Of a stretch of 64,000 nucleotides of DNA, positions 32,676-41,828 are shown piece after piece. Source of the stretch: RPQJ01 sp046347155 (GTDB lineage: Bacteria > Pseudomonadota > Gammaproteobacteria > Steroidobacterales > Steroidobacteraceae). Location of the stretch: NCBI GenBank assembly GCA_046347155.1, contig JAXMGT010000001.1, positions 868,001 through 932,000 on the forward strand. The letters are read 5' to 3'. The notes beneath the pieces were generated by a model. That model saw nothing but the letters and a program-made list of their open reading frames with translations, was not told where the DNA came from and ran no database searches. Position 1 is the first letter of the stretch. Each line of letters begins with the position of its first letter. The position numbers and the translations under genes are program-made.

Positions 32676-33551
32676 ATGTCCGCCCGCCACCCGATCATCG
32701 CAGTCACCGGCTCCTCCGGCGCCGGCACCACGACCGTCAAGACGACCTTCGAGTGGATCTTCCGCCGCGAGAAGATCGAGGCCGCCATCGTCGAAGGCGA
32801 CGCGTTCCACCGCTACGACCGGATGGCGATGCGCGAGAAGATGAAGGAGGCCGAGGCGGCCGGTAACAAGAACTTCAGCCATTTCGGTCCCGAGGCGAAC
32901 CTGTTCGGCGACCTGGCCGAGCTGTTCCGGAGCTACGCGCTTTCGGGCCGGGGCCGCTCGCGAACCTACGTGCACGACTCGGAGGAGTCTGCGAAGTACG
33001 GCGTGCCGCCCGGCAACTTCACGCCCTGGCAGGAGATCGGCGAGGGCTCGGACCTGCTCTTCTACGAGGGCCTGCACGGCGCGGTGCAGACCCCCGAGCA
33101 CGACGTCGCGAAGCACGTCGACCTGCTGATCGGCGTCGCACCGAGCATCAACCTCGAGTGGATACAGAAGCTCCACCGGGACAAGCGCACGCGGGGTTAC
33201 TCGACCGAGGCGGTCGTCGACACGATCCTCCGGCGCATGCCGGACTACGTGAACTACATCTGCCCGCAGTTCTCCCGCACGCACATCAACTTCCAGCGCG
33301 TGCCGACCGTCGACACGTCGAATCCGTTCATCGCGAAGGACATCCCGACCCCGGACGAGAGCTTCCTGATCATCCGGTTCGCAAACCCGCGCGGCATCGA
33401 TTTCCCGTACCTGCTGTCGATGATCCACGACGGCTTCATGTCGCGCCCGAACACGCTGGTCGTGCCGGGGGGCAAGCTCCCGCTCGCGATGCAGATCATC
33501 CTGACGCCGCTGATCCTGCGGCTCATGGACACGAAGAAGCGCGCGTACTGA
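32676..33551 (+). CDS. cbbP: phosphoribulokinase, class I
   Basis: A 291-residue kinase that makes ribulose 1,5-bisphosphate from ribulose 5-phosphate and ATP. It has the P-loop TGSSGAGTTTVK near residues 10-21 and the proteobacterial class I features EGDAFHRYDR and KNFSHFGPEANLF. HDVAKHVDLLIGVAPSINLEWIQK contributes the catalytic-region lid (quoted here as HDVAKHVDLLIGVAP). Length is typical of the octameric, NADH-activated proteobacterial type. GGAGTCCAC precedes the ATG. It closes the Calvin operon; the next gene is 87 bases downstream. Confidence 0.97.
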   Translation: MSARHPIIAVTGSSGAGTTTVKTTFEWIFRREKIEAAIVEGDAFHRYDRMAMREKMKEAEAAGNKNFSHFGPEANLFGDLAELFRSYALSGRGRSRTYVHDSEESAKYGVPPGNFTPWQEIGEGSDLLFYEGLHGAVQTPEHDVAKHVDLLIGVAPSINLEWIQKLHRDKRTRGYSTEAVVDTILRRMPDYVNYICPQFSRTHINFQRVPTVDTSNPFIAKDIPTPDESFLIIRFANPRGIDFPYLLSMIHDGFMSRPNTLVVPGGKLPLAMQIILTPLILRLMDTKKRAY

Positions 33552-33638
33552 CCGCCGGCGGCGGGTGAGGCCGCCACGGCCCGGCACCGGGGGCCAACCC
33601 GTATTCACAACGGGCGGCGGGGAGCCTGTAATCGTGTC

Positions 33639-36287
33639 GTGGAGCCGTCACGCCTCGGTCTCACCACGGCAGACGCGCAGGCTCGCCTCGCGCGCCACGG
33701 GCCGAACGTGCTGCCCGCACCCGAGCCGCCGGGTCGGGTGGCGATCGCACTCCGGCAGCTGCGCAGTCCGCTGATCTACGTGCTCGTCGCGGCGGCGGCC
33801 GTCGCGCTGTCGCTGGGCGACTGGGGCGACGCGGCATTCATCGGCGTCGTGCTCGCGGTCAATTCTGCGCTGGGCGCCTGGCAGGAATGGCGGGCGGAGC
33901 AGCAGAGCCGCGGCCTGCGGCAGCTGCTGCGGGTCCGGGCCACCGTGGTCCGGGACGGCGTCACGGTCGAGATCGACGCCGAGCAGGTCGTACCCGGGGA
34001 CCTCGTTACGCTCGAGAGCGGCCAGAGGGTGCCGGCCGACCTGGCGCTCGCGGTGACGCGCGGCCTCGCCGTCGACGAGGCGCTCCTCACCGGCGAATCG
34101 ATCCCGGTTGCGAAGGATGCCGGAGCATCGACACCCGCAGACGCTCCGGTCGCCGAGCGGCGCGAGATGGCATGGGCCGGGACGACGGTGGTGCGGGGCC
34201 GTGCCGAGGGGCTCGTCGTCGCAACGGGTACTTCGACGGCCATCGGCCGCGTCGCCGCGGCCATGACCGCCACTGCGGCTGGTCGCGCGCCGCTCGTGGA
34301 ACGCATGGAGAGATTCGGGCGATTCATCGCCGTCTCGGTGCTGGCGTCCGTCGTGGTCCTGGGGCTCGCCGGCGTGGTGCTGCGGGGCGAGAGCGTCGCG
34401 ACGATGTTCCTGTTCGCGGTGGCGCTCGCGGTCTCGGCGATACCGGAGGGATTGCCGGTCGCCCTGACGGTGACGCTCGCCATCGCTTCGCGCCGCATGG
34501 CCGAACGCGGGGCGATCGTGCGCAGCCTGCCGGCGGTCGAGGGGTTGGGCAGCTGCACGATGATCGCGAGCGACAAGACGGGCACGCTCACCTGCAACGA
34601 ACTCACGGCCCGGGAAATCTTCCTGCCGGACGGCACCCGGCTCCGGGTCGGCGGCGAGGGTTACGTCCCGGCAGGGTCGATCACGACGGAGGACGGCGGG
34701 GTACCGGCCCCCGGAATGCTGCGCCCGCTGCTCGAGATCGGAGCGGCCTGCAACGAGGGCGACCTCGTCCAGGCCGGTGACCGATGGCTTGGCCGCGGCG
34801 ACCCGACCGACGTCGCATTCCTGGCGCTCGCGAGGAAGGGCGGCGTGTCCCCGGAGGAGCTGCGGATGCGCTGGCCCGCCGTGGGCGAGATTCCCTTCGA
34901 GCCCGAGCGCCGCTATGCGGCGACCGTGCACCGGCGCGACGGCGCGTGCTGGGTGGCCGTCAAGGGTGCACCGGAGCAGGTGGTCGCAATGTGCCGACCG
35001 GCCGCCGGGGATCCAACGCGCATCGCCGAGGACATGGCGTCCCGCGGACTGCGCGTGATCGCGCTCGCGGCAGGCACGCAACGGCGCGTTCCGGAGCCCG
35101 GGCAGGCGCCGGCCGAGCCCGCCGGACTCGAGTTCGCCGGGTTGGTCGGGCTGATCGACCCACTCAGGCCCGGCGCACGCGCGGCGATCGAACGCTGCAC
35201 AGGTGCCGGGATCCGGGTCGTGATGGTGACGGGCGACCACCCGGTGACCGCGCTCGCGATCGCGCGCGAACTCGGCGCAGCCGAATCGATCGACGACGTC
35301 GTGACCGGCGCCGCGCTCGCGTCCGCCGATCGCGCCCGCTTCGACGCGCTGGTTGCGCGCGCGAGGGTGTTCGCGCGCGTCGCGCCCGAGCAGAAGCTCG
35401 CGATCGTCGAGGCCGCCCAGCGTTCGGGCCACTACGTGGCGGTCACCGGTGACGGCGTGAACGACGCGCCGGCGCTGCGCCGCGCCAACATCGGCGTCGC
35501 GATGGGCCGCGGCGGAACGGACGCGGCGCGCGAGGCGGCCGACCTGGTGCTTGCGGACGACGACTTCGCGACGATCGCCAGCGGCGTCGAAGAAGGCAGG
35601 ATCGCCTACCGCAACGTCCGCAACGTCGTGTACCTGCTGGTCGCCGCTGGCATCGCCGAGGTGCTCACGGTCGCACTGGCGGTGCTGGCCGGCCTGCCGC
35701 TGCCGCTCCTGCCGGTGCAACTGCTCTGGCTCAACCTCGTCACGAATGGCATCCAGGACGTCGCGCTGGCGTTCGAGCGCGGCCATGGCGATGAGTTGCG
35801 TGCGAAGCCACGTGGCGCCTCTGAGCCGCTCGTCGACCGGCTCATGCTCGAGCGCGGCCTGACGGCGGGGCTCTGGATGTCAGCGCTCGGCTTCGGCTGG
35901 TTCGTCGCACTGCTGCACGGCGGCGCGTCGCCGGAGCACGCGCGCAACGAACTGCTGCTGATGATGGTGCTGATGCAGAACGTCGACGCGTTCAATGCAC
36001 GCTCCGAGACGCACCCGGTGATCCGGCTTCCGCTGGCCAGCAACCCGCTGCTCGTGGCCGGTGTGTCGGCGGCCCTGGCCCTGCACGTCTCGGCGATGTA
36101 CCTTCCACCGCTGCAGCGGGTGCTCGCGGTGGCGCCACTCACGGCCCGGGAGTGGGTCGTGATGCCGCTCGCGGCCCTCTCGCTGCTGGCGGTGATGGAA
36201 TTGCACAAACGATGGTGGTCGGCGCGCAGCGAACGGGGGGCCGGTGGCGGCCCGAGCAGCGGCGCCTTCCGCGAAGGAGCGTCATGA
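33639..36287 (+). CDS. cation-transporting P-type ATPase (P2 type)
   Basis: An 882-residue inner-membrane pump. It has TGES at 151-154 in the actuator domain, PEGLP at 269-273 in membrane helix 4, and the phosphorylation loop DKTGTLT with Asp312. GDGVNDAPALRRANIG lies in the P domain. PEGLP rather than CPC or SPC excludes heavy-metal P1B pumps and fits P2-type Ca, Mn or monovalent pumps. Helix 6 reads LNLVTNGIQDVAL, with Asn in the place of the usual transport Asp of calcium pumps, so the ion is uncertain. The GTG start at 33639 is tentative. Its stop overlaps the peroxidase gene by 4 bases. Confidence 0.92.
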   Translation: MEPSRLGLTTADAQARLARHGPNVLPAPEPPGRVAIALRQLRSPLIYVLVAAAAVALSLGDWGDAAFIGVVLAVNSALGAWQEWRAEQQSRGLRQLLRVRATVVRDGVTVEIDAEQVVPGDLVTLESGQRVPADLALAVTRGLAVDEALLTGESIPVAKDAGASTPADAPVAERREMAWAGTTVVRGRAEGLVVATGTSTAIGRVAAAMTATAAGRAPLVERMERFGRFIAVSVLASVVVLGLAGVVLRGESVATMFLFAVALAVSAIPEGLPVALTVTLAIASRRMAERGAIVRSLPAVEGLGSCTMIASDKTGTLTCNELTAREIFLPDGTRLRVGGEGYVPAGSITTEDGGVPAPGMLRPLLEIGAACNEGDLVQAGDRWLGRGDPTDVAFLALARKGGVSPEELRMRWPAVGEIPFEPERRYAATVHRRDGACWVAVKGAPEQVVAMCRPAAGDPTRIAEDMASRGLRVIALAAGTQRRVPEPGQAPAEPAGLEFAGLVGLIDPLRPGARAAIERCTGAGIRVVMVTGDHPVTALAIARELGAAESIDDVVTGAALASADRARFDALVARARVFARVAPEQKLAIVEAAQRSGHYVAVTGDGVNDAPALRRANIGVAMGRGGTDAAREAADLVLADDDFATIASGVEEGRIAYRNVRNVVYLLVAAGIAEVLTVALAVLAGLPLPLLPVQLLWLNLVTNGIQDVALAFERGHGDELRAKPRGASEPLVDRLMLERGLTAGLWMSALGFGWFVALLHGGASPEHARNELLLMMVLMQNVDAFNARSETHPVIRLPLASNPLLVAGVSAALALHVSAMYLPPLQRVLAVAPLTAREWVVMPLAALSLLAVMELHKRWWSARSERGAGGGPSSGAFREGAS

Positions 36288-37168
36288 GCCCTGGCCAGCC
36301 CGGCATCCTCGCCCCGGTCCCGCCGGTCGCGCGTTACCTGACGTTCGAACTCGGCGAAGGCGCTGCGGCGCCCGGCGCACTCGGGCGGCTGGCGGCGACG
36401 GCCGACGGTGCTTCCGTCGTCGCTGGCGTCGGCCGCTCGCTCGTGCGCGTGCTTGGTCGCGACATTCCGCGCCTCCGGGACTTCCCGTCACGTTCGGGCG
36501 CCGGATTCGAGCTGCCCGCGACCGGGGGCGCCCTGTGGTGCTGGTTGCGTGGCGAAGATCGCGGCGACCTCGTCCATCGCACGCGCGCGCTCGTGTCGCT
36601 GCTGTCGCCGGCGTTCCGGCTCGACGAGGTGGTGGACGCGTTCCGCCACGGCGACGGACGCGACCTCACCGGCTACCAGGACGGGACCGAGAACCCGGTC
36701 GGCGACGCGGCCGTCGAGGCCGCGTGCACGTCAGGGGCCGGGCCCGGACACGACGGCGGCAGCTGCGTCGCCGTCCAGCGCTGGCGACACGATTACGCGG
36801 CATTCGACGCGATGGGCCGCCACCACCAGGACCTCTGCATCGGCCGCCGCCGCGACGACAACGGGGAAATCGACGACGCACCACCGTCGGCGCACGTCAA
36901 GCGGACGGCGCAGGAGAGCTTCGATCCGGAGGCCTTCGTGCTGCGTCGCTCGATGCCGTGGTCGGACGGCCGGGACTCGGGACTCCAGTTCGTCGCGTTC
37001 GGCCGGACGTTCGACGCGTTCGAGGCCCAGCTGCGCCGGATGGCGGGTGACGAGGACGGCATCGCGGACGCGCTGTTCGGGTTCACGCGGCCCGTGACCG
37101 GTGCTTACTTCTGGTGCCCGCCGGTGAAGGCGGGACGACTGGACCTGCGCGCCCTCGGCCTCGGCTGA
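36284..37168 (+). CDS. DyP-type haem peroxidase
   Basis: A 294-residue dye-decolourising peroxidase, cytosolic type B class (no signal peptide). Key residues are visible: GYQDGTENP with the distal Asp133 (GxxDG motif), proximal haem ligand His204 in AHVKRT, and the distal Arg region RRSMPW near 225. FVAFGRTFDAFEAQLRRMAG and FTRPVTGAYFWCPP are also typical. ATG at 36284 is preceded by GAAGGAGCG and overlaps the P-type ATPase stop (ATGA). Coupling to a cation pump is unusual and may link metal or ion stress with peroxide removal. Confidence 0.92.
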   Translation: MSPGQPGILAPVPPVARYLTFELGEGAAAPGALGRLAATADGASVVAGVGRSLVRVLGRDIPRLRDFPSRSGAGFELPATGGALWCWLRGEDRGDLVHRTRALVSLLSPAFRLDEVVDAFRHGDGRDLTGYQDGTENPVGDAAVEAACTSGAGPGHDGGSCVAVQRWRHDYAAFDAMGRHHQDLCIGRRRDDNGEIDDAPPSAHVKRTAQESFDPEAFVLRRSMPWSDGRDSGLQFVAFGRTFDAFEAQLRRMAGDEDGIADALFGFTRPVTGAYFWCPPVKAGRLDLRALGLG

Positions 37169-37176
37169 GGCCGCGC

Positions 37177-38808
37177 TCAGCCGAACACGTCGCGCAGCAC
37201 GGGCGCCATCCGCCGCGCGCCGGCGAGCGACACCGCGCAGGCGAGCCCGCCCATCATCGCGCCGGTGACTCCGCAGGACATGACGTCCTGGCCGGTGAGC
37301 CAGAGCCCCGGGATCCGGGTCCGGGGGCGCAGCCACGACTGCTGCATGCGACCTGGGTCGTGGTCGAGCCCGTAGAGCTCGCCGCGCGAGTAGCCGCAGA
37401 ACCACTGCATCGAGAGCGGCGTCGAGACTTCCCAGTAGTCGATCCGGCCGCGCAACTGCGGCAGACGCTCGTACAGGTGCTCGAGCAGGCGCTCGCCGTA
37501 GGCCTGCTTCAGTGCGTCGTAGTCGTCGCCGCGCTGGCCCCACGTCGTGCCCGCCCAGCGCTCGAAGATCGAGTAAGGCGCCGGCGCGACGATCTCGATC
37601 GTCGAGCGCCCCGGGTGCCGCCGCTCGAAGTCCGGGTCCTTCGCCGACGGGAACGAGATGTAGACGGCCGGGAACGGCCCGTGCGGGTCGGCCTCGAACC
37701 GGTCGAGCGCGGCGTCGTAGTCGCGGTCCGGGTAGATCCAGAAATTCGTCCTGGGCAACCCGAGTTCCGCGGCGGAGCCCTCGAGACCGATGTAGACGCC
37801 GAGGTGGCCGATGCTCGGCTTCACGGTCCCGAGCAGGCGGTCGTAGCCGCGCTCGCGGACCGTTGCCGGCGGCAGCAGCTTCGTGAATGTGTTCGTCACG
37901 CCGGCACCCGAGATCACGGTGCCGCACTCGATCTCGTGGCCGTCCGACATCCGCACGCCGCGCACCCGGCCGTCGCGCACGACGATCTCCTCGACGCTCG
38001 CGTACGTGTAGACCTCGCCGCCGGCGGCGCGGATCCGCGGCAGGATGCCGTCGGCGATCTTCCACGCCCCGCCGACCGGGTAGAAGCCGCCGTGCAGGTA
38101 GTGCTTTGCGATCAACGCCTGGATGACCCACGAGGAGCGCTTCGGCGGCAGCCCGAGATCGCCCCACTGGCCCGTCAGCACGGCGATCAGGTCCTCGTCG
38201 GCCGTCACGTCGCGCAGCACCTCCCAGGTCGTGCGCGTGAACGTCGACGGCAGCCGTCGCCGGAGGAACGGGCCGGCGACCGCGGCAGCCCACGGCGGCA
38301 GCGTACGGCCGAGCGTGAACGTGCGCATCGCGCGCGAGGTCTCCCCGATCAGTTCCAGGTAGCGGTCAATTGCCGCGGCCTCGCGCGGGAAGTGACCGAC
38401 CAGGTTCTCGCGGAAGGGCTCGCGGCCGGCCACCGCATCGTAGGTCCGGTCGCCGATGTGGAAGCGGTCGTAATGCGCATCCATCGGCGCCCACTCGAGC
38501 GCGCCCTGCGTGAGGAAGTCCATCATCCGTCGCGACGTCGTGCGCGCGCCCATGTCGCCGATGTAGTGGACGCCGACGTCCCAGTCGTAACCCGCGCGCT
38601 CGTAGCTGTGCAGGTTGCCGCCCGCCGTGTAGTGCTGCTCGAGCACGGCCACCCGTCGCCCGATCGCCGACAGCAGCGCCGCGGTCGTGAGGCCGCCGAT
38701 GCCCGACCCGACCACGATCGCGTCGTACGGGCCGCCGAGGCGCGAGGGTCGGTAGCGGGTGCCGATCCGGAGGGTGCTCGGCGTCAGTCGGGGTCGGCGT
38801 GCCTGCAT
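37177..38808 (-). CDS. CrtI/retinol-saturase-like FAD-dependent oxidoreductase
   Basis: A 543-residue flavoprotein of the phytoene desaturase / all-trans-retinol saturase family. The FAD-binding motif YDAIVVGSGIGGLTTAALLS lies at about 28-47, followed by VLEQHYTAGGNLHSYERAG. The C-terminal FAD motif PGLWLTGQDVMSCGVTGAMMGG is near 500. The internal LYQWFCGYS region does not match a carotenoid-specific motif, and no crtB or other carotenoid gene is nearby, so the substrate may be a polyisoprenoid or a related hydrophobic compound. ATG at 38808 is chosen; longer readings start inside the divergent promoter region. Confidence 0.85.
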   Translation of the reverse strand: MQARRPRLTPSTLRIGTRYRPSRLGGPYDAIVVGSGIGGLTTAALLSAIGRRVAVLEQHYTAGGNLHSYERAGYDWDVGVHYIGDMGARTTSRRMMDFLTQGALEWAPMDAHYDRFHIGDRTYDAVAGREPFRENLVGHFPREAAAIDRYLELIGETSRAMRTFTLGRTLPPWAAAVAGPFLRRRLPSTFTRTTWEVLRDVTADEDLIAVLTGQWGDLGLPPKRSSWVIQALIAKHYLHGGFYPVGGAWKIADGILPRIRAAGGEVYTYASVEEIVVRDGRVRGVRMSDGHEIECGTVISGAGVTNTFTKLLPPATVRERGYDRLLGTVKPSIGHLGVYIGLEGSAAELGLPRTNFWIYPDRDYDAALDRFEADPHGPFPAVYISFPSAKDPDFERRHPGRSTIEIVAPAPYSIFERWAGTTWGQRGDDYDALKQAYGERLLEHLYERLPQLRGRIDYWEVSTPLSMQWFCGYSRGELYGLDHDPGRMQQSWLRPRTRIPGLWLTGQDVMSCGVTGAMMGGLACAVSLAGARRMAPVLRDVFG

Positions 38809-38993
38809 GCGCCGATTACCGCATGCTGCGTTGCGGCGCGCAATCGGCACCCGGCCCGAACCCCGTTGCCGCCCGTTTTGTGAGCGGCGACCGGCCGCGG
38901 CCCGGATTCCCGGGACCCGCGTCACAGTTCCGGCGATGGCCCGGGCGGAGGCAGGCTCCGACCCAGAACATCGTGCCTGTCCGGAGGTCATCC

Positions 38994-39494
38994 ATGCGTC
39001 CTGCAAGGCACGGTTGCGTGCTCGCTGCGATCCTCGCCTGTTCCGCGCCGCTCGTCGCTGCGGCGGGTGACGGCACGCCCGACTGGGTGCGCCGGCAGCC
39101 GCGCTCGATCGCGGATCTCGAGGTCCAGCCGGCCGACGAATACCTCGTCGTGCTGCAGAGCGAGCGCGCCGACGGCGCCGAACTCCTGACACTGCGCATC
39201 CCGCTCATGCAGTTCGACTCGGTGCTCACCTACGCAGGCGCCGGCGTGAACCGGACCACCTACCTCGAACAACCGGACTGGCGGTCGGCCGAAGCCACCG
39301 GCGGCAGGCACCGCTCGCTCGGCGCCGCGGCCGAAGTCGGCGCCGAATGGCGGGTCGGGGAGCACGTGGCGATGTCCGCCGACCTGCGCTGGATCGACCT
39401 CTCGAACGACGCCGATTTCATCCGCAACGGCGACGTGCTCGTGGCCGCCGACTCAGTGGCGCTCGGATTCAGCCTCGGCTGGCGCTTCCGCTGA
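38994..39494 (+). CDS. small exported envelope protein, unknown function
   Basis: A 166-residue protein with a signal peptide (about 8-25, ending VAAAG). ATG at 38994 has a good CCGGAGG six bases upstream, so the longer reading from 38799 is not used. The mature part contains two strand-rich segments, EYLVVLQSERADGAELLTLR and the C-terminal VALGFSLGWRFR. The last segment looks like the closing strand of a small outer-membrane barrel, OmpW- or OprF-like in style, but I cannot assign a family. It is divergent from the CrtI-like gene and its 3' end overlaps the convergent fusion gene by 42 bases, which is notable. Confidence 0.65.
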   Translation: MRPARHGCVLAAILACSAPLVAAAGDGTPDWVRRQPRSIADLEVQPADEYLVVLQSERADGAELLTLRIPLMQFDSVLTYAGAGVNRTTYLEQPDWRSAEATGGRHRSLGAAAEVGAEWRVGEHVAMSADLRWIDLSNDADFIRNGDVLVAADSVALGFSLGWRFR

Positions 39495-41825
39495 CGGCGG
39501 AGGCACGGACCAGCGCGTCATCCGGACCCGGCCGGGCACGGTACGCCCGTCGCGCCCCGTCACCGTCACCCGGCCGCCGCCGCGATCCAGGCGCACGTCG
39601 CCGAGTGGTATCCAGCGCGAACCCCAGGTGCGCTCGTCCAGCGTGACGACCGACTCGCCGCCGGCATGCTCGACGCGCCACGCGGCAATGCCGGCCGCGT
39701 CGGGCGAGGCGTCGTACCAGGCCGCGAGTTCGTACCAGCCCGCCTCGGGTGCATCGAGCGCGACCGTATAGGCCTCCCCGTCGGCGGTCGCGACCGGCTC
39801 GAGCACGCGGGGCGACGGCAGCCCCGACGCGAGCCCGAGCCCGGCGACCAGCGCCTCCATGAACGGGTTCAACCGGTAGAGTGCACCCGGTTCAGGTTCG
39901 TCCTGGTCGTAGCCGTTCGTGAACACCGCGACGACGACGCGCCGCCCGTTCGGCAGTTCCGCCCACGCGATGTCCTCGAGCGTGTCGTAGGCCCAGCCCG
40001 CCTTGCTCAGCAGGCGCGTCCCGGGCGGCAGGCCGCCGCCGATCGCCGACTCGGGCGAAAACGTCGGGCGCGTGAGGAGCCCGCGCATGTATGCGGCGGC
40101 CTGTGGCTCGACCGCGCCCCGGGCAACCGCGAGCATCAAACGTGCCGCGCCGTCGGGGCTCATCGCGTTGCGGCCGAGGCGCTCGCGGATCAGGGCCTCG
40201 AGGCCGGTCGGCTCCTCGCCGGAATTCGTCGGGTAGGTCTTGTTGATCGCCCGCTGCCCGGCGAGCAGGCCGGCGGCGTCGAGCACCTGCTCGGTGTACA
40301 GCCGCCGCGCGATCCATGCGACCACGTCGGAGCCCTCGACCGGGGCGTTCGGTGCGCCGGTCACCGCATCCACGACCTCGCCGGTCGCGACGTTGTCCGA
40401 CTCGACGACCATCGGCCGCACCGATCGGTCGAGGCAGTCGGGCGCGCGGTTCGACGCCGCGCACCAATGCGCCGCGGCGACCAGGTAGGCGAGCTTCACG
40501 CAACTCGCCGGGTAGGCGAGGTCGCCGCCGCCGACGCTGCCGCGCAGCCAGCGTCCGTCCGCGGACTCGACGAGCACGGTCGCCTGCAGCCGGTCGAAAT
40601 TCCGCCCCGCCAGGTAACCGGCGCGTGCGCGTTCGAGTGCGGCCTGCACGCCCGGGTCGTCCACGACCGAGGCCGCCCGCGACGGCGACGGGACCGGGGC
40701 CGCGCCCGCGGATCGGGCCGCGAGCGCCAGGACCATCACCGCCGCAAGCTCGATCGCGACGGCCGCGCCCACGCCGAGACGACCCTGCATGACCGCGCCG
40801 GTGGCCCACAGGAGCCCGATCGCGAGTCCGGCCCACCCGCAGAGCGCCGCGAACGGAAGCTCCGACGCGTACCAGAGCAGCGGCACGGTACCGACGACGA
40901 CCAGCGTGAACTGGACGACGGCGAAGGTCCGTGCGGGGCCGCCCATCGGCGGGTCGTAGCGGCGCACGGTCGCGACGTCGAAGTGCGTCGAGTGCCACGT
41001 GGCGCCCGAGGCGGGTTGCCAGCCGGGCGGCATGATCCACACGAGCACGCGGTCGCGCAGCCGGGTCGCGCGCCACGACCTGCGCGCGAGGTCGGCGTAC
41101 ACCTCGAGGTTCGCCCACAGCGGGTCCCAGGAGCGGAGCGGCGCGCGCGTCCCGTAGACGCAGCGCTCGCCCTCCTCGACGAAGGTACCGAACATCCGGT
41201 CCCAGCACATGAAGATCCCGCCGTAGTTGCGGTCCAGGTAGCGGTCGTTCACCGCGTGGTGCACCCGGTGGTTCGACGGCGAGGCGAACCAGCGGTCGAA
41301 CCAGCCGAGCCGCCCGACCAGCTCGGTGTGGATCCAGTACTGGTACAACAGGTCGACGATCGCCGCGACGACGAACACCTCGGGCGGGAAGCCCGCGACC
41401 GCCATCGGCAGGTAGAAGAGCCAGCCGAGCAGCGCGCCCGAGCTCGTCTGCCTGAGCGCCGTCGTCAGGTTGTACTCCTCGCTCTGGTGGTGCACGACGT
41501 GCGCCGCCCAGAACACCGCGCTCTCGTGGCCGAGCCGGTGGTTCCAGTAGTAGCAGAAGTCGTAGACGACGACGCCGAGCACCCACACCCACCAGGCGTC
41601 GGCCGGCAGTGCGGCGAGTGCGAAGTGCCCGTACGTCCACGCATACAGGCCGATCGCGAGCAGTTTCGTGAAGAGTCCGACCAGCTGGCTCATCACGCCG
41701 AGGCTCAGGCTGTTCAGCGCGTCGTTCAGCCGGTAGTTGCTGCGGCGGCGCCGCCGCCCGACCAGCCATTCGATCGCGATCATCGCGAAGAAGACCGGCG
41801 TCGCGAGCGCGATCGTGCGGCCCAC
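39453..41825 (-). CDS. three-part fusion: AGMO-like hydroxylase, SxxK serine hydrolase, golvesin-like domain
   Basis: A 790-residue protein. Residues 1-370 resemble alkylglycerol monooxygenase (TMEM195), with histidine boxes HRLGH 96-100, HVVHH 109-113 and HRVHH 186-190. The AGMO-like SEEYNLTTALRQ and PPGWQP segments are present, with membrane helices to about 370. A segment ending SAGAA (about 350-376) looks like a signal or anchor. Residues 385-680 are a class A beta-lactamase-like hydrolase with SCVK 441-444, SDN 476-478 and a KAG triad near 635. The last ~90 residues (WYELAAWYDASP...GSRWIPLGDV) match golvesin-type binding domains. The GTG start is at 41825; glpK stops 3 bases upstream. 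Confidence 0.85.
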   Translation of the reverse strand: MGRTIALATPVFFAMIAIEWLVGRRRRRSNYRLNDALNSLSLGVMSQLVGLFTKLLAIGLYAWTYGHFALAALPADAWWVWVLGVVVYDFCYYWNHRLGHESAVFWAAHVVHHQSEEYNLTTALRQTSSGALLGWLFYLPMAVAGFPPEVFVVAAIVDLLYQYWIHTELVGRLGWFDRWFASPSNHRVHHAVNDRYLDRNYGGIFMCWDRMFGTFVEEGERCVYGTRAPLRSWDPLWANLEVYADLARRSWRATRLRDRVLVWIMPPGWQPASGATWHSTHFDVATVRRYDPPMGGPARTFAVVQFTLVVVGTVPLLWYASELPFAALCGWAGLAIGLLWATGAVMQGRLGVGAAVAIELAAVMVLALAARSAGAAPVPSPSRAASVVDDPGVQAALERARAGYLAGRNFDRLQATVLVESADGRWLRGSVGGGDLAYPASCVKLAYLVAAAHWCAASNRAPDCLDRSVRPMVVESDNVATGEVVDAVTGAPNAPVEGSDVVAWIARRLYTEQVLDAAGLLAGQRAINKTYPTNSGEEPTGLEALIRERLGRNAMSPDGAARLMLAVARGAVEPQAAAYMRGLLTRPTFSPESAIGGGLPPGTRLLSKAGWAYDTLEDIAWAELPNGRRVVVAVFTNGYDQDEPEPGALYRLNPFMEALVAGLGLASGLPSPRVLEPVATADGEAYTVALDAPEAGWYELAAWYDASPDAAGIAAWRVEHAGGESVVTLDERTWGSRWIPLGDVRLDRGGGRVTVTGRDGRTVPGRVRMTRWSVPPPSAEAPAEAESERH

Positions 41826-41828
41826 GGT

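Noticed and set aside
37177..38808. Carotenoid biosynthesis cluster
   Set aside because: The CrtI-like gene has no crtB, crtE or crtY neighbour, so a carotenoid role is not claimed.
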